Shown here piece by piece: positions 54,056 through 64,000 of a stretch of 64,000 nucleotides of DNA. The notes beneath the pieces are model-generated. The model had not been told where the DNA came from, did no database searches, and saw only the letters and a list, made by a program, of their open reading frames with translations. The stretch covers positions 124,001 through 188,000 of the forward strand of contig NW_026570292.1 in NCBI RefSeq assembly GCF_019649055.1. The letters are read 5' to 3'. Numbering within the stretch: the stretch's first letter is position 1; each line of letters starts with the position of its first letter. Both the position numbers and the translations under genes were made by a program. The stretch comes from Paramacrobiotus metropolitanus (taxonomy: Eukaryota; Tardigrada; Eutardigrada; Parachela; Macrobiotidae).

Positions 54056-55663
54056 TACTCTATAGTAAAAACATAATGTTACAGTCTTGTTCATTCTATG
54101 CATTGTACAAACATGCACCGGCTGACTACCTTCTGGTGCGCACAGGCCTATTTCTGCATTCAGTAAGAACAAGTGCACCGGTGCCATGATCCATCTTAAA
54201 ACTTTGCTGCGAAGCATTATGCTTAATTTGTCAACTTAAGCTCTCGGACCCGGCATTACCGCGAACGGTCAAAACACCGAACTCGAAATCTAGTTTTCTA
54301 AGCATGGGGGTAAGATTTGTTTTTTAAACGTATATTTACTCGTACTTGAGTACGGAGCCAGCAGAAAAACTTACATTACCTGTCAGGTATTTCTCACGAC
54401 AGAATCATGTTATGCCTACGGTAAAATCTCATGTTTCTAGAAATTATGGTTGTTGTTTTCACGTCGACAGCTTTCGCTTTGACTGCCAACTTCTGACAGG
54501 ATTTCACTCACATAAAATAATAATAATATAAATAAATAAATAAATGTTAATAATAAAATAATATTAATGTTCGTTAATTTGTATAAAATCAGAAAAATAT
54601 GAAATTATCAAGGAGATCTTATTTGAGAAAAGCTCTAGCATCATAACTGAAAATTTATAATTACCGAATTAATTGACTGAACTCTGAAACGCCAAGAAAC
54701 AACGGGTCGCATTACGAAAATGGAGTTGGTTGTTACGTTCCGGCTTAGAAGAAGTTCATATTAACGTGAATTTTAAATGCAATAATGTCTGTAGCAGGGT
54801 CCACCCGAACTGCCCGGGCCCCGAACTGGTTCATCAGAGTTACAAAAACGAAACAGGGAATCAACGTACCAGATGCTTTTCACCATTGGTGACAATCGTG
54901 CCTACCTAGAATTTACATTAAAAGATAGTTCCGAATTCCCAAATATTTCACTTCTTAGTTTTACTTCTTCACTAATGGAATCGACTTGACATCACGAAAA
55001 CATCCAGCACTGGGAGCATGCGTGCGTGTTTCGTGGCACTTTTGCCGTCCATGTCAACGGCAGTACAGTGCGTCATATAGCTGTACATTAACCGACGAAA
55101 AAAATACGATTCCGTATTTTGAAATAAAATTTATCGCTACATGTGTCTTGAAATAGATGCTAAACTCAAATAATTACTTAGTAACATGCATCACTCTTCA
55201 AGAAGCTGTTCCAAGCTACTCTGTTCCCGTTCCCACCGGCAGACCGGTTTAAAAACTTTCTACCGTACGGGTCGTCGCAAAATCGCACTATCGCAAAGTA
55301 GTTCAGTGCTAGCGAAAATAAAACGACAACGGCTGCCACGTAGCCAACCAGACCTTATTGCCGGTTATATTACAACACAACAACCGAACATAAAAATTCG
55401 CTGATTACATGCAAGGTCGTTGTTCGAGATAACGCCAAACCTTTGCCGAATTGGCGTCTTGCTGATCTCTGGTAAATATGATTCACTTCAGTTTCCCTAC
55501 ATTTATTGCCTGGTAGTATCTGCTACTCTATTGAATTATAAACTGACCTAATAACTTGAGCTTGAGAAGAAATTTTTAAGTAGTGCATTCATTATGAAGA
55601 CACTTAGATGTCTTGAAATTGATTTTGTTGTTAGTTGATATTTAAACTGATTGCAGAACTATA
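54056..55663. other. Intergenic spacer with a microsatellite
   Basis: No gene seen. An AATA/AAAT-rich simple repeat lies at about 54517-54565. Confidence 0.4.
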
Positions 55664-58409
55664 ATGGATCAGTCATCGATGAATTTCCAAAGCCATCTTA
55701 CAGGCTACGCCGACATATTACCCGAGCGGGAGGCCTGCAAAACCTTATCGATCCTTAATATTATAACAAGAAAGAAGAGCTTTTTTCTTGACATGTCTGA
55801 GACTGCCAATGCTAATCCCGGATGTTTAGGCGATGAAGATGCCCGAGTTCTTATAGAAGAAAAAGAGAACATCGAATTAGCTGAAGTGAATTTCACGTCA
55901 AGCATAATTGGCATGCTCGAAGATTGTCGCCAAGGAATAAACCAAATAGGCGCACTGGTGCAGTTTAATGCGCGGTTTAATGGTGGATTTTCTCTTTCAA
56001 CAATATCCTATTGGCAAACACCAACCGATCAAGGACAAACTGGATTTTGTCCAATCGGCCAAACAGCGTATGATTAAGTACATTGGGCATCCGGCACCGG
56101 ATGCGATGATGAGTTTCAACGCAGCTGAAGATACCTTTGTGCTGTACTACCACGAAAGTGCCAGTAAAAACGACTCGGACGAGTGGGCAACCACACTGGG
56201 CAAGTTTTTCAGTTTGGCGGAAGCAGCCGCAAAGGAATCTGACAGATCAAAAGCGTTCATAATCGTTGACTGTGAACTTTCTGGCCAAATGGGACCCAAG
56301 GGTTCCAAAGTTAACGAAGTGGCGCACTATCGCAATGGACAGTGGATGTACGATGGGTTCGAGGAGGACGATGGTGAAGAAAGCGTTCCAATGGCGAAAC
56401 CAACCATTGCGCCGGTAAAACGTCAGCAAGCCCAGAAGCGAGGTGCAGTCGAACTTCCGTGTCCCGGTTCCAGTAGACCAGGTTGCTGCTCACCGGAAAT
56501 AGTTCGCAGCTGGAAGTGTGCTGAGTGCCAGGAGTTGCTAGAGTACGGATTTGATGATCACTTCTACTGCAAGTGTGGCAGAGCTCTAGCGGATACATTT
56601 ACTTTTCACTGCGGCAGAAAAAGGCACGGTCTGCAGTATGTCGGATTTCGGTCAAATGTATATTATGTATTAACCAGTCTTATCGGCAAACTGGAAGCTT
56701 TTAAAGATATCAACATCCTTGTCTTAGGTAAGGAAGTTCCGTGCATCCTTACCGTTACCACAATAATCATTTAACCTACAGGCGAAAAGGGAGTGGGAAA
56801 GTCGACGTGGATCAATGGTTTTGCCAACTATGCCACCTACACAACGCTGGACGATGCGCTTCGCGAGCCATTGTATTTGATTCCCGGTCATTCCATCACA
56901 TTAGATGAGAACTACGGAAGGCAGGTGGTCATTATGGGCAACAGTGACAACGAAGGCGAAACACCTGGCCAATCTTGCACACAAATGCCTAAAACGTACG
57001 TCTTTCGCAAAGGAAACAACATCATCCGGCTCATTGACACCCCGGGCATCGGGGATACTCGTGGTACGGAGCAGGATAAAAAGAATTTCCAGTTCATCAT
57101 GGACCACTTGTCGCACTATGACAGTCTACACGGTATTTGCATCCTGCTGAAGCCCAATAACGCCCGGCTGACAGTAATGTTCCAGTTTTGCATTAAAGAA
57201 TTATTGTCGCATCTCCACCGCGATGCTTGCGAAAACATCGTATTCGTATTCACCAATGCGCGCAGCACTTTCTACCGCCCGGGTGACACGTACCAAGCCT
57301 TGTACAAACTGGTTGAGTCTGTGAATCCCCAAGCGAACTTACACTGCATTCGGACACCATCTACTGCGGAGACAACGAAGCCATCCGTTTCATGGCAGCT
57401 GTAAAATTTGGAATTCGGTTTGCCGAAAGCGAGCAAGAAGACTTCCGCAAAAGCTGGGACAAGTCGATGAAAGAAACGAACCGACTGACAGATTATATTG
57501 CCAACAGGCCGCCTCACGAGATGGGTGAAACGCGGACTCTCAACCAAAACAAACGGTTAATGCTAGCGTTGACAGAACCTTTAGTCTGTGTTATTAATAG
57601 CATTCAAGAGAATATTCAATGGTGGAGGAAAAAACAGAAATTCTCCTTTTCCAAGAAAACCAAAAACGCCTAGTAGAGAAATTGTACGTGCCGTCCTTCG
57701 ATTTGGAAAATAAACCTCTGTCCCACCCATGTACAGTTTGTGCCGCAAGCAAGTGCATAAAGGTAGTGGGGCAAAAGGTCAATTACATCACACACTGTCA
57801 CGAGCGCTGCACCGAAATCACAGGCGTTCTTGGCCAATACCCTAATCCAAGCCAGCAGAAATGTAAAGCTATCGACAGCAGTGGAAAGAAATGCAGCCAT
57901 TGCGGCTGTTCATGGGAAACGCATATGCGGATTGACTATGAACAAAGCGAAGTAGCGGTCCCAAGAATAGATGCTCAAGTGCAAGCCTTGCTGAACCAAA
58001 AAGATAGCCACATCAAAACTGTGCGACAAATCCTTCAAGATCTGCAAGATCGAAAAGCGCAACTGAACATTGAAATGGATGTGATAACCAAAGTTGCCGC
58101 CAAACTTTGGGATTTCGTGAAAACTAACGCAATAATGTTTATACTGATCCTATGGAATGCTATTGGCGGTATTTGATCGGAGTCGAAGAGGACAAGGTTG
58201 CGACTGGGGCCAGCCGAAAAGGTTGGGAAGACTATCAGAATACGCTGCAGCGATACCTGGAAGAAGGAGAGCTGCTGCAACAGGCCATGGCTGATGGTAC
58301 CAATCACGGGCAGTTTACCGCAACCGAGATTGACTCCGCCATTAAATCGCTATATAGTCTGCCCTTCAATGGACAAACAATCAAACGCTTGGTGGAGACC
58401 AGCAACTGA
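55664..58409 (+). pseudogene. Large GTPase with zinc modules (DUF8206-like), copy 1, broken
   Basis: Exon 1 (55664-56727) and exon 2 (56782 on) are split by a 54-bp intron that falls just before the P-loop. In order: helical N-terminus, Cys/His module (WKCAECQELLEYGFDDHFYC...CGRKRHG), G1 GEKGVGKSTWINGF, G3 IRLIDTPGIGDTRG, the ICILLKPNNARL and IVFVFTN segments, a second Cys/His module (CKAIDSSGKKCSHCGCSWET), and a coiled-coil C-terminus. The motif order resembles an AIG1/septin-like family with DUF8206 that I recall from other invertebrates. The frame is lost near 55977, 57350, 57610 and 58140, so no full protein can be made. The GTP-binding motifs themselves are intact. Confidence 0.7.
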
Positions 58410-59700
58410 TCTTCCGGACAGCAAACGTAGCATGCAGAGAAGATTTGTAAACCAACACCTCAATATCGGAAGGTCAAAAGGGTTATCGGACTCGGAGGTT
58501 CTAGCCAAAATAACCAGCAACCAGGTGTCTGCCAGAATTGTAACGCTGATAATCATTCAAACACAAGAAGGGTCGGCAAATAATACTACGATGTACCGGT
58601 TCTGCGATGGTTTACGGCATTAGAGGCAAACAAAATCAATCAGCGTAAATCCAATCAATCCATCTTTTGCGTGCGAACGAAGAACTATTGTCTGTTAGCA
58701 TGCGTAAAGAAGCTAAATGCGAAGACTTTGAATGCGGAAACTGTTATGTTTGTAAATTTCGTTGGCAATGATACTTTTTACGCTTTCGGAGCAGACGGAG
58801 GGACAGATACGCTGCGATCCCGTCTGAATTAGAGCGCCGCGTTCCGTTAGACGAAATTATTTTATTTTTGTCTGTACAAGTACATTTCCTTGTACATTTC
58901 TTCTTATACTTTGTAGAATGTCTTTATTCAGCAAGTTTATAAAGGGTTGTGGCTATAGACCAGTACTGCTGTATCATCATCTATATGAAAAATTCCTTCT
59001 AAAAAACACGAGAATAAACACTTTCCAAAGCATTTTGAGCGTTTCTGAGCTGAATCCTTGAACTTAAGACTTTGAAAAAGAATAACAAGCGGAGCGGTTT
59101 TCTTTCGTTCTACCGTACAGTAGTACAGAAGTACAGCTTTTAGCCGATTTCCTTAAATAGATCTGCAGACGCGCTGCACCAAGTTAGTGCTTGTACTCTA
59201 ACATTTCATTCTCTCAGGTACTCTTCTTTGTCTTGTACCTACCTATTATACGAGTAGAAGTAGCAGTTTATAGTTAACTACGCGCCACCAGTACAGACCA
59301 AAACGAATGTTTTAGATAAAACCGGTACCGCATGAATTCATAATCCTTGGTCCTTATCATATCTTCGCCACGCTTGTTGATCAAACAATGCCATCTGAAA
59401 TAAATACTGTTATAACGTACCGCATCATTGCCCAAGTTAGAACGTACAGATTATATTATTATAGTAACCAATTGTTACACAAAACGTAATCGCCAACGAA
59501 CGACGTCCAAATTGCAAGTTCCGATACCCCGTAAAACTAGTTCACCATGGACTACATAGCGAAATGGATTAAATGATAAAAACGTCTATTGATTCATCAA
59601 AGAATTAGTAAAATCGTTATTAAATTAAATTAGCGTGGCTTTCTACTACGACTAAATTCCTAGTAATTTTGTATCTGTGCATATTTGTCTAACGATTGCA
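58410..59700. other. Intergenic spacer between the GTPase paralogues
   Basis: No gene seen beyond a short open tail of copy 1 (to about 58623). Confidence 0.4.
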
Positions 59701-62700
59701 ATGAATCAGTCAAGCGCAAGTTTTCAGAAGCTCTTAGCGGATTACGCTGACGTCCTTCCAGAACGAATGGCCCACGATATTCTAAAGACGTATAGCCTCT
59801 TGTCGAATCAACACGAGTTCCTTCTAAATCTTGACGGGAATGCTAAACGTTATCGGGACTGCGTCAGAGAAGAAGATATTGACATTGTTGCCCAAGAGAT
59901 GCGCAATATTCAAACGGACGAAGTTAGTTTCATGTCAGGTCTATCAAAATGTTGAAGGAGTGTCGCCAGGAGCACAACGACACCCAGCATGTGATGCGAT
60001 ACAATGCCGAGGGACCGAGTTCCTTCTGCAACAGTATCCATCTAGGAAGCACCAGGATATTGCTGAAAAACTGGCTTTTGTGCGATTGTTGGAACGCAGA
60101 AACATTCAGTATATCGGACGCTTAACTCCCAATACGACAGTGAGTTTCGAGGCGGTTGAAAAGGCAGTTGTTCTGTTTTACCATGAACGTATTAAAAACG
60201 ATGATCCGAAAGAATGGGCTGCCTTATTGGCTGCGTTTTTCGATTTAGCGGACGGTGCGGAGCAAGGGAAAATCGGAGTGGCATTGTTCGCCGTAGTTGA
60301 CTGTGACCTTTCTGGCTACATGGGATTAGAAGACAGAAACGTGAATGCAATAATTCAGTATCGAAACGGCAAACCGGTAGGCGAGAAACTTGCTGCAGTG
60401 ACAGACGAAAAAGCTTGCCCGACAGCAAAGCCAGCAATTCCATCTACGCAATGTTCGGTACCGAAAAAACTGGGAGCGCTGCGTCTGCCGTGTCCTACTT
60501 CTTCGACGCCTGACCGCTGTCTACCTGATGGAGTTCACGAGTGGGAATGTTCCAAGTGTCACCAGTTACTTATGTATGGATTTGACGACCATCTCTACTG
60601 CAAATGTGGCAAAGCTGCAGCTGAATGGTATAGGTTTCATTGTGGACAACAACGGCACGGTTCGCAATATTCCGGTTTCAGACCAAACGTACTGACTAGC
60701 TTTCTGCAAAATCTGAAGCCATTTAAAGAGATCAATATTATTATTTTAGGTAAGCAGTGATGTAACTGGTAACAGCATCATTAGTTTTCTATTCTCATAT
60801 CGTGACTATGAGAAATTATGCTAAGAGCGCATTAATCTATCTAAATACCAGTGCGTGTCGTTGCTTCAGGTGAAAATACAGCCGAAAGCTCTACATGGAT
60901 TAATGGTTTCGTTAATTGTGTTATCTGCCCAGAACTCAGTAAAGCTCTTACGGATCCGATTCACCTCGTTTCTACAGCAGATTCATCCGATAGTAATAAT
61001 CCAAAAAAGTCGGAAGCAGAGGTTTCAGATTCTGCAAATACAACCTACACGAAGACCTACGCCTTTCGCAATAGCAACAACCTTATCCGACTCATCGACA
61101 CAACGACCGACCATAGCAGAGGCAATAATGATCACCAAGAGGTACAAAATTTTCCATACATTATCAAAGACTTGACAAAATATGATGGGGTGCACGGCAT
61201 CTGCATTCTTGTTCCACCAAACAATGGCCAGTCGACGAGAATCGCAAAATTTCTGCAGCGCCTGCACCGAGATGTGTGCCGAAACATTGTTTTTATTTTA
61301 ACCGGTGGGTGCAGCATTTTCTCGCGAGGCACTGTGTGCAAGGCACTGGAACGATTCATGGAAAATTGTAAATACCCAGTACATCTTAACGTCTACGATA
61401 CAGGTAACGTGTATTGCATGGATTATGAAGCGTTTAATTCTGCTGCAACTTTGCAGTCCAGATCTAAGGTTACGGGCTTTTGCGATGCAAACCTAGACAA
61501 GATCTGGGAGACCGCCGCGCAAGATGCAAATCGGCTGGTTAAATATCTTGGTGAAAGGGCACCCTATAAGTTGCAACCCACTATATCCCTTCTAAATGAA
61601 TGTAGGGAAACGATTAAGGCCTTGACGGAAGTTGTACAACAGATTAGCGAAACCAATAAAAAACCTAAGTCGGTACTTGATGAAAGAGCCCAAGAACTTC
61701 AACAGCTCATACGTGACCGAAGTGACCTGGAAAAACATCTGTACGTGCCATCAATTACCTTGGAAACCATTTCGTTACCGTACCCCCGTCTGGTTTGTGT
61801 GGGGCGGAAATGCGTGAAAGTTATTGGTAATAAGGTGAACTATGTAACCCACTGCCACGAACCTTGTTACTGCGTTATAGGGCCAGTTCCGGGTGTATAC
61901 CCAACACCCGGTGTCCAAAATTGTGTTGCAATGGATAGTACTAAATTACGATGCTCTAAATGTGGTTGTTCCTGGGAATTTCACATGCAGGTGGAATACG
62001 AGACGAAGGAAGTGGAAGTTTCTATGGTGGATGAAAAAATACAAACGTTGCTGGGGCAGAAAAGTAGCGAAATCGTGGCTGCCAAACTTTTCGCGAAAGA
62101 TTGTGAGGAGGGTATAACCAGAATAAACAAAGAAATGGAGGAGATTTTCGAAGTGGCTGCCCTGTTGATGTACTATATAAAAAACAATGCCATAGTCTCC
62201 GGCACGGATTCCATGGGTGAATTTCTCCGTTTCTTAATAGCAAATGAAGAAAAAAAGGTTGCTGCTGGCTCCACTCGAAAGTGCCTGGATGATTATCAGG
62301 CCGTACTCCAAACCTATGTGGACGAGCAAAAGCTATTGGAATTAACGATGGCAGATGAGAGCACGAATTACCAAGTCATTACATCGAAAGTCAGTGCCGC
62401 CATCAAGTCGCTCTATGGTTTGGATATCAGCGGAGAGATAATCAAAAGCCTTGTAGAAAAGTGCAGAAAGGAATCCGCGCCCATGCTACCGGTGGAGGAT
62501 ACATCGGTCACTTTTCTGTGGAAGTTGGTATCTCGGCATCCGGTACGAAAATGCGGCCTACCAACCAAGACCTCTCGGACAGAAAGGAAACAGGAGTCGT
62601 TAGGAATGATGAGGCCAACAACAACCGCAATTATTTTCAGCATGATAAAAACGACGGAAATTGTGAACATCAAGGTTATGGCAACCAGATTTATCGCCGC

Positions 62701-62731
62701 GCCTCTGCTTTCAGAGACATTCCAGCTATAA
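59701..62731 (+). CDS. GTPase-like paralogue, copy 2, degenerate G motifs
   Basis: Same layout as copy 1: ATG at 59701, exon 1 to 60749, a 120-bp intron, exon 2 from 60870. Exon 2 is one long open frame of about 620 codons covering the G domain, the Cys/His module (CVAMDSTKLRCSKCGCSWEF) and the coiled coil. The P-loop is degraded (GENTAESSTWINGF, without the GKST lysine) and the DTPG motif reads DTTT, so nucleotide binding is doubtful. The first 320 nt show two frame changes (near 59945 and 60010) before the frame that encodes FLLQQYPSRKHQ. A shorter gene product starting later in exon 1 is possible. Tail frames beyond 62490 are uncertain. Confidence 0.6.
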
Positions 62732-62831
62732 TGTACAGTATCCCCAAGCTGCAAGTGAAGCTGACAAAGCTCGTGATAACGCTCCAGTACCCACACAGTC
62801 AAATGTCCATCCTGTCACGTATCACAAGCAG

Positions 62832-63590
62832 ATGCTAAATGCCGGCCAAGCTTTAGCGCCAACATACTACGGCCGGCAAACTCCAACTCCTTTCCTTTAC
62901 CAAGGCGACAAACCGTCCGCTCCCCGGCAAAGCATACATTTTCCTTTGCCGAACCCCCATCAACTGGCTACGCCAGCGCTGCCGATGCATCGAGGGTCTG
63001 CAGACCTTTCTAAAGGAAGCATTGCGAATCCTGGGTATGCAGCAGCTATTTTACCGTATGGACCTCAATTGTCCAACCGGGATGAACAAGCGATGCCATC
63101 ATATCGCTTGCAGGGCGCAAACAATTTCGCAAGATCAACAACAGCGCGGTCACGACAGAGCCGCGACCTCGCTACGGGAAATATTCTAAATGAAATGCGA
63201 GGTTTGCCGCCGGCCCATAAAAGCCTCGTTCCGGAATCGACACAAGGTGGTTCAGCATCCACTTGTTTTCCAAAGCCGACAAAAGTACGGTCATTTTATT
63301 CTTTTTACTGTGTTGCAGATTTATCCCAAAGCGAGGCCAAGACTACAACGGATCTCTCGGCATCACAGTTCGATCGAAATGTTGCTCATCGACCTGTTGC
63401 GGTCGTTTCACAATTTGGACCAAAAAAGCCATCTGTGCCAATGAAAATAATATTAAAACCGTACACTCCAAAACCCACCCAGAAGTCGGCTTCTCCCAGT
63501 CTTGATCAATCGGGCGTGGATAAGATCAGTCCACCGAACAAAGGACTGGAAAAGAAGGGAGTGGCATTACGGAAGTGCGATACCGAATAA
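62832..63590 (+). CDS. Pro/Gln-rich low-complexity ORF, probable tail of GTPase copy 2
   Basis: 252 codons from an ATG at 62832. The frame is open upstream to about 62720 (YNVQYPQAASEADKARDNAP). The sequence is rich in Pro, Ser, Gln and Tyr (NAGQALAPTYYGRQTPTPFL) with no domain. It lies just after the coiled coil of GTPase copy 2 in another frame, so a missing exon junction or a frameshift could make it the disordered tail of that protein. Alternatively it is a separate gene. Confidence 0.4.
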   Translation: MLNAGQALAPTYYGRQTPTPFLYQGDKPSAPRQSIHFPLPNPHQLATPALPMHRGSADLSKGSIANPGYAAAILPYGPQLSNRDEQAMPSYRLQGANNFARSTTARSRQSRDLATGNILNEMRGLPPAHKSLVPESTQGGSASTCFPKPTKVRSFYSFYCVADLSQSEAKTTTDLSASQFDRNVAHRPVAVVSQFGPKKPSVPMKIILKPYTPKPTQKSASPSLDQSGVDKISPPNKGLEKKGVALRKCDTE

Positions 63591-64000
63591 TAGCTACGGA
63601 TTGGATTCAGAGGAACGCAGGAATCCGGTACTGCGACACACGACACGCCCCCTTTCTAGTGGTCCCTCTGCTACAGTTGTGTGTGTGTGTAAATTGGTGT
63701 AAATTGATAAAATGGGAAATGTTAAACGCTAACATGTGTCACTTGCTGCTACTAAGGTCACCAGTGCGACCAGTACCCTAATAAGAATAACAGCACTGCG
63801 TCATGTGTGTTTAGGACGATGATAAACTTTATCACCTACAAGATTTTTACATTAATTTGGGCGTTTACAACTTTTACATTAATTACAACCAAGATTTTTA
63901 CATTAATTACAACCATGGCAGCTGCATCTAACGCGTAAACATTGTGGCGTGGCGCGCAGGAGTGCGTAGTCCGGTGTAACCTATGAAACCATGTTTTTCG
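63591..64000. repeat. 3' spacer with TG run and short tandem repeat
   Basis: A GT microsatellite lies near 63676-63691. TTTTACATTAATT occurs three times between 63844 and 63910. No gene seen. Confidence 0.5.

Noticed and set aside
53532-54189. Plus-strand ORFs of 116-130 codons
   Set aside because: They are the wrong strand or frame of the inverted LINE fragment.
1-64000. CRISPR arrays, operons, Shine-Dalgarno sites or prokaryotic transfer
   Set aside because: The window is clearly intron-rich eukaryotic sequence; no direct-repeat/spacer arrays or gene clusters of bacterial type were seen.

Overview
This is animal nuclear DNA. Genes are split by GT-AG introns, most of them short (about 40-310 bp). 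Genes lie on both strands with AT-rich spacers, and I see no bacterial features. The content (multi-exon seven-pass receptors, a receptor guanylyl cyclase, small secreted laminin-EGF proteins, DUF8206-like GTPases) fits an ecdysozoan. A tardigrade is my best guess, but this is inference.

Layout. 1-874: 3' end of a multi-pass membrane protein gene. 1719-3467 (-): a methyltransferase-like gene with one frame break. 4350-6034, 15758-17296 and 17909-19689 (+): three gustatory-receptor-like genes with the same four-exon, phase-0 structure; the third has a frame break. Among them lie a pseudokinase-kelch fusion gene (6570-8828, -) and a 21-exon receptor guanylyl cyclase (10430-15310, +).

19880-43488 is the main find: a 23,609-bp LTR retroelement of Ty3/gypsy type. 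Its two 604-bp LTRs differ at only two positions, and it has a GGAT target duplication, a primer-binding site and an intact 2,796-aa gag-pol ORF. It is two to four times the usual length. The polyprotein carries three integrase-type H2C2 zinc modules instead of one. About 13 kb downstream of pol holds eight further ORFs, including an antisense gene with two introns, a sense gene with one intron, a five-unit tandem array of tRNA-gene-like repeats, and an ORF that runs into the 3' LTR and encodes a membrane segment. None of the accessory proteins resembles a family I know.

43830-53449 (-) is an array of five paralogues encoding small secreted proteins with laminin-type EGF repeats and a shared C-terminal Cys motif. 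One copy is intact and four are damaged. A solo LTR sits in one intron, and two fragments of a non-LTR retrotransposon lie nearby, one with the inverted structure expected of twin priming. 55664-62731 (+) holds two paralogous large GTPase genes. The first has intact GTP-binding motifs but a broken frame. The second has a long open G-domain exon but has lost the key GTP-binding residues.

The cyclase, the kinase-kelch gene and gag-pol read cleanly over kilobases, while several gene-family members nearby are frame-broken. That contrast suggests real decay more than uniformly poor sequence, although several breaks fall in short homopolymers. Exon boundaries were inferred by eye from splice motifs and reading frame.
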